A stretch of DNA of 64,000 nt from the NCBI RefSeq assembly GCF_022605725.1, contig NC_065548.1:40231131-40295130 (forward strand), read 5' to 3'. The position numbers were made by a program, and so were the translations under genes. Position 1 is the first letter of the stretch. Each line of letters starts with the position of its first letter. This stretch comes from Anthonomus grandis grandis (lineage: Eukaryota > Arthropoda > Insecta > Coleoptera > Curculionidae). The notes below the pieces were generated by a model. The model had not been told where the DNA came from. It did no database searches and saw only the letters and a program-made list of their open reading frames with translations. Of this stretch, positions 37,440 through 47,052 are shown piece after piece.

Positions 37440-38070
37440 TAAAATTTAAGGGTATAAAATATTCTTTGGCCTATATTTTAGGTTAGGAACAAGATATCGA
37501 GTTGCGGTTTTCGCAGAATTATTTAGACATCATTTAGCTATTTTTCTATGAAAAAAAAATCATATCAACGCATTTAAGTTTTTTGAGAAAATTAGTCATT
37601 TATGTCAGAAAGCTGAAAAAAGCCCTCTAGCGGCGAGATGTAATACTAAAAAAACATGAAATATAATAATATTCGTAGCTTAATAATAGCTCTTTTCAAC
37701 TAGCCTAAGTTTGATAAAATCGGCTAAGGCGTTTTTAGTATACAGGGTGTGTTTTAAGCCAACTTTTGAACACCCCTCACCACTTTATTTTTAGAGATAC
37801 AGCAAAACTATTCAAATAAAAAAGGTTCGGATTAGTCTCTACTTTAATATTCAGCTATTTTTTTGTTAGGTTAATTCAGCAAAATTTACAGAAACATCAG
37901 TATTCTAGATTCAAGATTGCAGTTGCGCCCCCTAGCGGCCATTTTAGAAACTTGAAAATATTTTCCAGGTCATACTCTTGGCCACTTTAGTACCAAATTT
38001 TTTTATCGCAAGCTTCTACGATGAATAGTTTCCCAGATACAGTACCTCGCATTCTTATTTGGCCACCCTG
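37440..38070. repeat. Right TIR of mariner element C
   Basis: About 631 bp, inverted partner of the left TIR. Its outer 328 bp (37743-38070) are bounded on both sides by TA and by CAGGGTG/CACCCTG in inverted orientation. Confidence 0.9.
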
Positions 38071-38072
38071 TA

Positions 38073-38935
38073 CATCAGTATGCAGACGATATACAAATTT
38101 ATATTTCATTCAAACCTAAAGAGGTAGCTGAAGCAAATAACAAAATAAATGCTAATCTCTAATTACTATTTAATACTTTTCTCTAAACCATTGTCTGGAT
38201 TTGAATCCAAAGAAATGTCAAGCCTTACTGTTTAGATGGTAAGCTATTAGGAAGAGATTCTCGTATCTCCTTAACTTGCAGATAAATAGGAAATTTTTTT
38301 TATGCCGTGATACCTACAAAAATTTGAGTTTATTGATTGATATCGATCTTAGATTCTCTAATCACTTAAATCATTGTATAAAAAAAGCTTACTCTAACTT
38401 CAAACTTATTTTCAGCCAAAGACTATCTTCTAAATAACAAATTAGAAAGGATTCTCTGCGACTCGCTAGTGCTTTCGCATTTTGATTTTTATTGTTCAGT
38501 TTAGGGGCCGGGCCATGTTTGATAGAGATGGAAAAAAGGCGGATACAATTAATATAAAATTATTGTGTTCGTTTAATTGGTGGAATAAGAAAATATGATC
38601 GAGGATCGAGGAGTAAAAGCAAAACGGAGAGAGATAGGCTAGATGAATATGAGTGAAAGAAGGTTACTTCATAGTTTGGTTTTGTATCACAAAATAATAT
38701 TCAAGAAACTTCCTTTATATTTGTATCAAAAAGTCGATTTATATATGACACAGATAACTTAGATCTAAAGCACAAAAATATTATTTCCCTACATATACAC
38801 CGGACTACTCTATTCGAACGCTCATTTTCTTATCAGATTTTTAAATATTATAACAAAATTTCAGCCGAACATAAAACTTTACGCGCGCTCTCTTTCAGAG
38901 CTAAAATTAAGAGAATAATTCAATCAATAATATAA
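38073..38935 (+). pseudogene. LINE ORF2 reverse transcriptase, 3' half
   Basis: Begins with HQYADDIQIYISFKPKEVAE, the catalytic YADD box, immediately right of element C. Broken frames then give INANLQLLFNTFLNHC, LDLNPKKCQALL, RIQLI and VRLIGGIRKYDRG, and the C-terminus KYYFPTYTPDYSIRTLIFLS and RALSFRAKIKRIIQSI. It ends about 38935. With 34530-35257 it forms one LINE interrupted by element C. Confidence 0.85.
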
Positions 38936-39639
38936 CTTACTTGCGTTTTTGTTGCATTTATATTTGATTTACCACCAAATCCAAAGTCCAACAGCCGATT
39001 TTCAATGTATGTACTATTGAACTGTATTTTTTTAGACGAATTTTTGTCAAACTATGCATGGAATCCACTTCCATGTAGGAATGCCTACTTTCCATAAAAT
39101 TATGCCGAATAACTTGAAGATGTGCACTAGTTAAAGCATTAAAGCTGCAAGATGTTGGTTGTTGTTCTGTTCTTCACATGTATCGGACCACAGTGGCATC
39201 TGATTTACATGCAGGGGCAAGTGCGTTAATAATATAAGTTAATAATATAAGTATTCAAACAAGCAAATGCCAATCTCAGAACTTTCGTATTTTCCGTTAA
39301 TCTCGGTGCAGCAATTCCAGTCCAGCAGTTGGCACCATTTGGAGGAGTTATAAATACTTAGGTTAAAAACGCAAAGTTTTGTTAAGTAATACATGGGACT
39401 TACGTCAGAGTAATTGAAGGACTGACAATCAAAAATAAATATCGGGTCGGTAATGACACGCATGTTGTCTTTTTTTTAGCTGAGTAGTAATCTTTTTTAT
39501 TATTTTCAGGTCTTTTAAATTTTTTAATATCCGTCACCTGTCACGTGTTTTCCACATGTTTTTTTTTATACAGACTGTACATTTTTGATATTAACAGTTT
39601 ACTGTCCTTAGACAGACAGTTAATGAAAAAACAATACTT
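38936..39639. other. No gene seen
   Basis: AT-rich LINE 3' flank. A direct repeat AATAATATAAGT occurs twice at 39229-39252. Nothing else recognised. Confidence 0.3.
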
Positions 39640-40195
39640 ATATTGTTTTTTCGTTAACCTTCACGAATAGTAAGATGATATAGTCGGAAAACTTTTAATG
39701 TGCGTTTCTACATCAGCAAGTCATATGTGATTTTGTTTTGTGGTATCGATTTGTCACGATTATCTTTACCCACATAGATGCCAGAAAATCTTATGTAACA
39801 ATGCACATTTGTTTTAAAGGTCAGCACTTTTATTTTTAAAAAAAATGCCTGGGAAATTCTTAGTTTATTTTTGTCTTTCTCAAAATAGTACTGTTTGGAA
39901 CTACTTCGGGCAGCCTTATTTCCATTTCTCTGTCTCCTTCTTTCTAGGGAAGAGGTTGTGACATTAAAACAGTAAAATCTTTTTGCCTTTTAAAAATCGT
40001 TTATTTTCCAATACATTAAACACACTTTGTCTTTTTTTCTTCTAAAAATTTGGTCTGACATTTAAAACGACACTCTTCATAGTTTATGGTTTGGGGTTTT
40101 TTGGCTGGTTACTGCTTCTTATTAAGCTCATAGTCAAGACCCTCGCTTCTTCTTTTGACGCCGTAGTTCTTTTCCACTTTTAAGGTCGTTTCCAT
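39640..40195 (-). pseudogene. Remnant of an insect-repeated protein family of unknown function
   Basis: From the ATG at 40195 the minus strand reads METTLKVEKNYGVKRRSEGL, then NYEECRFKCQTKFLEEK. After shifts it reads NVYWKINDF, KAARSSSKQYYFEKDKNKLR and ISQAFFLKIKVLTFK, then KITYDLLM. The order 'C---C---F-EE---F--Y--L-D---Q---', then 'Y-------VC--FFL-TL' resembles a protein group I remember as repeated in insect genomes, function unknown to me. An upstream acidic stretch (40250-40440, SLNEDSLAFIEDSGDLVQDH) may be its first exon. Stops and shifts make it a pseudogene. Tentative. Confidence 0.35.
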
Positions 40196-40689
40196 GTTTT
40201 AAACTGTATCTCAGTTTTAACCTCTACAAAAACAATAAAAAGTGTAAGTCAATTGCTAGTTTTTTCTTGATAACTAAAAATCTTGCCGTCATTTGAATAA
40301 TGATCTTGGACCAAGTCGCCACTATCTTCAATAAAGGCTAGACTGTCTTCATTCAAGGAATGCTGAAGCGCATGATCAACAGACATCTCTGATACATTTA
40401 AGTTGTCTTCTTTTGACTGCTTATAGTATCTACTGGTACTATAAGCAGGAAGAAAAACATACGTCGCTAGAGAGTTTTAAATTTGCCAATAAAAAAAACA
40501 TTTAAATAAAAAAAGGCATTGCTACCTGTAAATTGCACTTTTTCTCTGATAACATAAAATTAAAAAAAAAGTTTTGCCTATTTACCTAAGGCTGGATCAT
40601 CGTGTTGATCCTCAAACCTGCCATGAAACACATTAGAGTCTTCAAAAAAAGTAGTCCATTTTTCTCAAAGAGACTTCTTAATAATAAAA
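40196..40689. other. Acidic open stretch and AT-rich spacer
   Basis: On the minus strand 40250-40440 is open for about 65 codons and rich in Asp, Glu and Ser. It ends near a TTTTTGTAG acceptor-like site (40225) just before the remnant at 39640-40195. The rest is AT-rich and without features. Confidence 0.3.
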
Positions 40690-40784
40690 ATTTAGAGATT
40701 GGAGGGATACAAAGTCAATTGTCTCAAATTATGTTTATTTTTTAAAAAACGATTACACGTGTTTCGCTTTAAGGTGAATTTTTT

Positions 40785-41804
40785 ATGCATAACCTGGAGA
40801 GTAAGATAATGTGCAGTACCTTTGCCAAAGGCATCGTTTTTTACAAACGGTATGTGGATGATGTCTGTTTGGCCTGGAGTGGGAATAAACTCGGAGTGGA
40901 TAATTTTTTGCATTTTTTAAACTCTCTAAATCCTAATATAATATTTACCTTAGAAAAAGAAAAAGGCGGTAAACTTTCTTTTTTAGACCTTTTGCTGACT
41001 AGAGAAAACAACAAAATCATCTTTGGTATTTATAAAAAACCTTCCGCGACAACATTATCCAGTTTGATTCAAATTCCCCGTATTCTCATAAATTTGCTGC
41101 ATTCGAATTTTTTTTCTACCGGTTATTTAAAATACCATTATCAGCAAGCGCCTTTCAAGAAGAGTGAGCTACAATTAAACAGATTGCAGTAAATAATGGG
41201 TTTCCATTAAGTATAATTAATAAAATTTATTTCAAATTTTATAATAAATACAAGCTCTCCTATAATTTAATCCATAACACCAGCATTAAAAATTCTAGAT
41301 TTCATTGTCTGACTTACTTTGGTAGTATCTCCTCTCGATTGGCTAAATTTTTTAAAAACTATAATTTACAGATATCATTCAAAACTTCCAACATATTATT
41401 TAAAAAGCTCGTAAACAATAAAGATAAAAGAGAATCCTTAACCCAATTGGGAGTCTACTAACTGCGGGGACAGTAATGCAGTTTACATTGGTCAGTCTGG
41501 AAGGAAAATAAAAACGAGAGTGCAGGAACACTTAAGAGAATATAATAAACACAAAGATACCGAAATTACCGAGACTAAATCGGCTTTTGCAAGTCATTTA
41601 TTGTCCTCAAAACACTTTTCTTCCATCCCGGAAAATGTAAAAATCCTTCATGAGTGCCCCAAGGGAAAGAAGCTTGACTTATTAGAAAAGATGGAGATCA
41701 CAAGAGCAAAGAGGAGTCCTGTACTCTCTTGTCTGAATGATGTTTTTGCCTTTGAACCGCATTTAATTTTCAACAATATTTATCATGACCTGGATAGCAC
41801 GTAA
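40785..41804 (+). pseudogene. Penelope-like RT and GIY-YIG endonuclease
   Basis: 40785-41192: GIVFYKRYVDDVCLAWSGN with the catalytic YVDD, LNPNIIFTLEKEKGGKLSFL and DLLLTRENNKIIFGIYKKPS, the C-terminal RT palm of Penelope-like elements. 41200-41460 is broken (ISSRLAKFFKNYNLQ, LFKKLVNNK). GVY and VYIGQSGRKIKTR near 41455-41520 form the GIY-YIG nuclease motif; 41520-41804 continues VQEHLREYNKHKD, ETKSAFASHLLSSKHFS and LEKMEITRAKRSPVLS. The N-terminal RT is missing. RT and nuclease are in different frames. Confidence 0.88.
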
Positions 41805-42143
41805 GTTTAGTGCTTTTCTACGAACCCGATGGTTGCTGGTTCATTTCTCATCCAACTCATATTTCACTTTTTATTTTTTATTTTATTTTTTGCTTTATTT
41901 CCGTTCTCCCGTCCAACGTAACCTCATCTTACTTGTTTTGTTTATTTTTATTTTATTTAGTTTTGAAACCAGATTTAATGTGAACGTCAGCATTATTTTT
42001 TATGTATTTATTTTTTGTTTTAACTTTTTAATGTTTGTAGTGTTAAACGAATGGCTTTAACAGTAGGTCATATCTCAACATTGTAATTTGTGTCTATGCA
42101 TTGTTGTTTCTATACTAGGGTTGCTTTCTATTTTCTTTTAGAA

Positions 42144-42175
42144 CTGATGATGCCTTAGGGCGAAACACGTGTAAT
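42144..42175 (+). ncRNA. Hammerhead-ribozyme-like core in the Penelope-like terminal repeat
   Basis: CTGATGA (42144-42150), a short GCC/GGC stem II with a TTAG loop and one bulged T, GAAA (42162-42165), then CACGTGTA. With GAAA followed by C-ACGT-G-TA, a tiny stem III and a UA cleavage site can be drawn. Hammerhead ribozymes are established features of Penelope-like terminal repeats. Stem I pairing is weak here, so this copy may be inactive. Confidence 0.62.
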
Positions 42176-42243
42176 CATTTTTTTAAAAATAAACATAATT
42201 TGAGACCATTGACTTTGTGTCCCTCCAATCTTTGAATTTTTAC

Positions 42244-43129
42244 ATTAGAGTCTATTATCTATTAATTCTAATAGAGTTTTCGTCACTATTACTTATATGG
42301 CCTAGTGTATTATATAAAATGTGCCATTAACAAAAGTTTTTTCCTTCTAAAAGACACACGAACCCACCAGAAGAAATAACAAAATAATGCAAACTGTCGA
42401 CGAAATTATAAGCACGCTTAAATGGACTTACAGGTTTCTTCCTATCCTAGCTAGCCTCTATGCTCCTAACAAAAATCGGTTAAGTGCATATGAACGATTT
42501 TCTTTGTTCAAAATCAAAATAATTTCACGAAATATGTGTAGTTTATATCTTTTAAAGTATAGGGAAAATAGACTTAAGTGATTATTGGCTTGAAGTAAAA
42601 TTATCGTGCGGACTTAGTGGTAGTATAGGTGAACTTAAAGGATTTTGCTTGTACGCCCACAAAATGATCATATTATTTTCAAAATTTTACTAAATGTGCA
42701 TACAGTTAAGAGCATTTTTGAATAGCTACTCGATCATCTTAATTGATGTCACATGAAAAATCTAAAATATTAAATATATTTTTTATTGCCAGAAGAATAT
42801 ATATAGTAGTATTAGAAATAAAAATTGCATCTAATAATGAGGAGTTAGCGTCCACAGCTAAAAATATAATTGTACACACTCATCCCTCCTGCTTAATTAG
42901 AATTGTTTATCATTATTTAGTTCACCATATCGTCTAACTTAGTCTCAATTAAATAGTTTTGGCTTTTTGATGATGTCGCCGGTCAGACAATTTATTGTAT
43001 ACTTGTGTATTTTAAATTATTATAATTTATTACCGCATCTGTTTCATATGTGAATAGAATGAAAAGTGTTCTTCTGTAAGATAGATTTATTGGTCAGTGA
43101 AATTAATAATGAGTTATAGATAACAAAGG
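42244..43129. other. AT-rich spacer, no gene seen
   Basis: Only short frames of about 64 codons. No recognised motif. Confidence 0.35.
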
Positions 43130-44170
43130 CTAATTTAATTTTAACATCTTGTAATGCCCGTTTGAGCGAAACACGTGTAAACTGGCTTAACTTTGTTTAT
43201 ATACCTTAGACCTTAACGTGGATTTTTTTCTTCTAACTACTGCTGTTGCTTCTTATAAATATTTTTATATATTAATAGTAAATTATTTTTATTACTACAA
43301 GTCTCTGAAACTTGCATGACACCGTATTTGTCAGGCGAACTAGCCTTAAAACCTTTTATAACACTGCAAATAAAAATAGGATATAGATAGCGAACTTATC
43401 CCTCCGAACTGCTTAAAAAATCATCTTTTTAAGAGATGACCCTGTTATTCTTTCTCACAGAAATATATTTCTTTAAAATCTAATTTTCTTTTAAGATACC
43501 AGAATCAAAATTAGCATGCTTGTATAAGTATACTTCTTTCAATTTAATATTAGAAAAATTAATTGCCAATAGAATTAACTACAAGATAATTTCTCCAAAT
43601 TAAGATTTTACTTAGAAGACTTGTTATTAGCGCCATCTGCAAATTGAAGTCCTAACTAATACTATATTAATTCAATCGATAATATCAAATGTTTTGCAGA
43701 TCTACAGGTCTTGTAATAGATATTTAATAATAAATCAAGTTAATTTTTGAAATGTAATACCGCTATTTAAAATATAATAATACTATTTTATAATATCAAT
43801 AATTTTTAGTATAAGAATTGAGTAAAAGAGGCCTATCTGCTGCGCAAAATAAGAAAAATAATATTTCAGTTTAGTTATAGTTGTATTTTTCACAGAAAGA
43901 TAAAAAGTTATTAAAATTTAATTAAGAAAATATATCAATTAGACGTAGACACTGCAACAGAGTTATTTTAGATAGTTTTGCATACGGCCGTTAGGGTGAG
44001 CTCCAAGCATATACTCAAGTGTATAAGAGTCATAGAGAAATAAGTGAAGGATAGCAGGAGCCATGTTCATAATAATATTCGATATTTTGAAATCGACACT
44101 GAGGGACCCATATAAGGATGTTAAACATCAAAAGTGAGACTGATGTTTGATAGGTAGGTTGGACATTATT
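43130..44170 (+). repeat. 1-kb dispersed repeat R1 with degenerate hammerhead motif
   Basis: Direct, diverged match to 54620-55740. Shared blocks include CGAAACACGTGTAAACTGGC, CAAGTCTCTGAAACTTG, TTAGCGCCATCTGCAAATT, TGTATTTTTCACAGAAAGAT and TTTTGCATA-GGCCGTTA. No coding potential. It begins with a hammerhead-like remnant (43148-43180: TTGTAATGCCCGTTTGAGCG, then GAAACACGTGTAAAC), like the Penelope-like terminal repeat. It may be a non-autonomous relative. Confidence 0.8.
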
Positions 44171-45183
44171 TTGTATTTTATTTGATCATTTGTATTTTGT
44201 ACAGTTTTTAACGAACAAAGGACATTCACGATTTTTATTTTTTGTGTAATTCTGAGAGAGGTGTAATAAGAGCAGATCATTTCATAAGTAGATATCTTGA
44301 TATTGTTATGAAAATGTAAATAGGTTAATTATATTTCATTGTATTTTATAGTTTTGGTTTCCTAGTTTATTTGGTATTCTACTCACTTTTAGTTTAATAC
44401 TTTCAGTTGAATTTACAAGACTTCATAATTATATTAACATATCTGAGGTGAAATAAATATGTTGATTAAATTTTTCTCTTCCAGAGAGCATAAATTACTT
44501 AATATTTCAAAAATTACAAAAGAAAAATCATTATTTATTTTTATTATTTATTGTACAACTTTTATTTATAACTCAATTCAATGTTTTTATTGTGTCTCGT
44601 ATTAAATAATGCTTCAGTTCTTAGAAATAAATAAAAAACTTTTACAAATAAAAATATTATATTATAGTACACAAAATTAATTTTATTTATAAATCAATAA
44701 TTTTTTATTGTGACTGATATTCTTAATGTGTTCTTGTGATTATTATAAACATGTTAAGTTAAGTTAAATTAACAAAATTTTGTTAAATATGTTACTTACC
44801 TATGGATGTTGTTTTTTCCCTAGATCAAATTTAATTGTTTGTGGTATATCTTTACAAATAAGAGTCAAAATATAACTCCTCGGAAAGAAAAAGTAAAAAG
44901 AACAATGTTATAAAGGCGAATTGACAGATAATGTTTTGCAAAGTATTAAATTTATATAATTTAAAAGGTTATGCAGACTTGTTCTTCTCACAATAAAATA
45001 AAATGCAAAAAATCTTTGAACTAACGTATAATGTTTATTCCCTTACAATGAATTAGATCTCAACCATCGAATGGTCAAGGTGACCCAAGGGCTGGTCTGG
45101 TACATGTCCTGAAAGATCCTGTTATCTGATCTGATTTCTTTAAAATTTGTGAAGTTCTTTATCGAAGTCATAATACAAATATA
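44171..45183. other. AT-rich filler, no gene seen
   Basis: Very AT-rich, no frame or repeat recognised. Confidence 0.35.
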
Positions 45184-45728
45184 CAGGGTGTCCACGGTGC
45201 TCGATTGCAGCTAAATCTTGAAACGGAAAAAAACTTTAATAGGGAAAATGTTAATTAAGTTGGAGGGCCTACTTTTTAAAATTACTTTAATTGATACAGG
45301 TTGTCCCAGAAAAGCGTGGTACATATTTAGATATTTTTTTTAAATAGAACTACCTATATTTTTTTTTCCGAAATGGGAGTCTCATTTGACTCTCTCTTTA
45401 ACCCTAAAATTGTTTTGCTCAAAAATGTTTTTTATCTTCTTGAAAAATCTATGTCGAGTCCTTGGCTAAGTTCATTTTATCTGTCAAAATTACAAAATTA
45501 AGTTTTTTTAAACAGGGTGATTAAAATCGTTACTCAAATAATGATATTTTCAGTTCAATTTTGCGCTATTTTTTAAAATAAAACACCCTGCATCTAGTAA
45601 CGCATTTTGATAGAGCATTCTTTTATCTTTAATTTGATACCAACAAGTTTTCCTTTATCTTTAACCGTTTTCTCAAAGTTTGTTCTTACAGAAAGAATGA
45701 TACATTTTTTTCATAAGCATTACAACAT
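45184..45728. repeat. Left TIR of mariner element D
   Basis: Inverted match to 53034-53652. It contains a 78-bp unit (45513-45590) bounded by inverted CAGGGTG ends. Confidence 0.88.
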
Positions 45729-45734
45729 TTATTT

Positions 45735-45900
45735 TTACCTGAGAATGATTAGAGCATACTGGAAGCGTAAAATATAAAAAACAAACTAGAACAGAAACAG
45801 TTTTAAATGAAGAAATCAAATTGGCATTCACCAAGTCGGTTGAAAAAAATCCGAAAATTAGAGTAAGACAAATAAGGATTTAGAAATACAGAAATCGTCC
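45735..45900 (+). pseudogene. Inverted duplicate of part of the element D transposase
   Basis: Just inside the left TIR the plus strand, with one frame change, reads EHTGSVKYKKQTRTETVLNE and LAFTKSVEKNPKIRVRQIR. This matches the minus-strand N-terminal region of the same transposase at 52460-52590 (FEHTGSVEYRSKLERKQF, and SVREISK). So part of the coding region is present twice in opposite orientations, the left copy having lost the intervening N-terminus. Confidence 0.6.
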
Positions 45901-45963
45901 GTAGGAAAATGTCACAAAAAAATAAATATCACTCCCGTCAAGTTCAGTTACATCATGAATTCA

Positions 45964-46344
45964 TCATAAAGAATTAACAATGTTAATTAAAAACTTTATA
46001 AAAAAAGTTCTATCACGAAAATTGCTCAAAATGTCACCGTTTTGCTTCAAACACAAATTAGCCCTACGTGCAAAAGATCTTCTAACTGCATGAAGCGTAG
46101 CAGGCGTAATACGTCTAAAAGACTCTTGTATACGATATACTTCGGATTTAACACTTCCCCACAAGAAAAAGTAAATAGATCTTAATTCCGATGACCTAGG
46201 AGGCCATCCAGTGAGACCTATCCGGTATAAAGTTTAATAAATATGTAAGCAAAAGTTAATTTTAATAACTAACATAGCCTTTCAATTCTTCTATTACCAA
46301 ATTGATGTGTGATATGTTCCCTGACATTTGCACTGAAGTGGGCT
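45964..46344 (-). pseudogene. Element D transposase, C-terminal half
   Basis: From the hAT junction downward the minus strand reads HFSANVREHITHQFGNR. A short insertion follows, then RIGLTGWPPRSSELRSIYFF (the third Asp is lost: 'LTPLD' reads 'LRSIY'), then LWGSVKSEVYRIQESFRRIT and RRSFARRANLCLKQNGDIL. With the N-terminal half at 52146-52726 it forms one transposase. Confidence 0.78.
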
Positions 46345-46927
46345 CAGGGCCGAGCCGTGCCCGGGGTACAAGGGGTGCGCCGCACCCGGGCGGCGCACAT
46401 TTGGGGCGGCAAAATATCCGAAAAATAAAATGAAAAACCGCCAAGTAATGAAAAAAAATTATGAATAACAAAAATTTATAAAATTTAAAACTTATAATTA
46501 AGGCGCCAACAGAATACAATGTTTACTGAAACCGAGCATTGTTACCTGAATCGTTGCTATAATAATAATAATCTATATAGATAAATAAATAGGTACCAGG
46601 ACCAGGTAATAAAAACAATAGCACCGCAATTATGGTGGGTTCAGCCAGGGCGCCAGTGCTGATGTTATAAGGGCGGCGTAATTAAAAGAGCCGCGTAAAG
46701 TACCACCAATAGTAATTCCTCGAAATTTATTTCTTGCGGAATTTCAATACCTTTGGGTAATAAATAATATGTATTTTGGAGCTACAGAAATAAGCGGGGG
46801 TGTAATGTTTAGAAATCCCCACCCTTTTGTTTTTAATTTATTTTAATTTGCGAGTTTTAAAGCGACTTGTCGATTAGTGTTTATTTTTAATACATTTTAT
46901 ATAAAAATTGTGTTTGTGTTGTTAACG

Positions 46928-47052
46928 GTAAGTTTAAAATATTTTATTAATATCTTCCAAATATTTAGAACTTCATGCCTTAAGCAATTTTTTATTGAAA
47001 AAAGTAATGTCTGATTTTTGTGCCAATTCAAAAAAAATATTTGTTGATTTAG
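46928..47052 (+). other. Predicted 5' UTR intron of the hAT F transposase
   Basis: Donor ACG then GTAAGT at 46928; acceptor GATTTAG ending at 47052, immediately followed by the start ATG at 47053. Prediction from consensus only. Confidence 0.5.

Larger units (their letters stand above)
35258..38070 (-). mobile_element. Mariner-like element C, 2,813 bp, about 640-bp TIRs, near-intact transposase
   Basis: The ends are inverted copies starting CAGGGTGGCCAAATAAGAAT at 35258 and ending with its complement at 38070, bounded by TA (35256-35257 and 38071-38072). The TIRs extend to about 35905 and from about 37440. Removing the element with one TA restores the LINE reading frame through VTVHQYADDIQIY. 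The interior holds one minus-strand transposase gene with an intron. It appears to be the youngest mariner in the window. Confidence 0.95.
40690..42243 (+). mobile_element. Penelope-like element, 5'-truncated, flanked by inverted 90-bp ends
   Basis: Contains RT and GIY-YIG remnants on the plus strand. The right end (42155-42243) recurs in inverted orientation at the left (40690-40783): shared blocks are GGAGGGA-ACAAAGTCAAT, CTCAAATTATGTTTATTTTT and GATTACACGTGTTTCGC. Terminal repeats in either orientation and 5' truncation are known for Penelope-like elements. The right end carries a hammerhead-like core. Confidence 0.82.
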
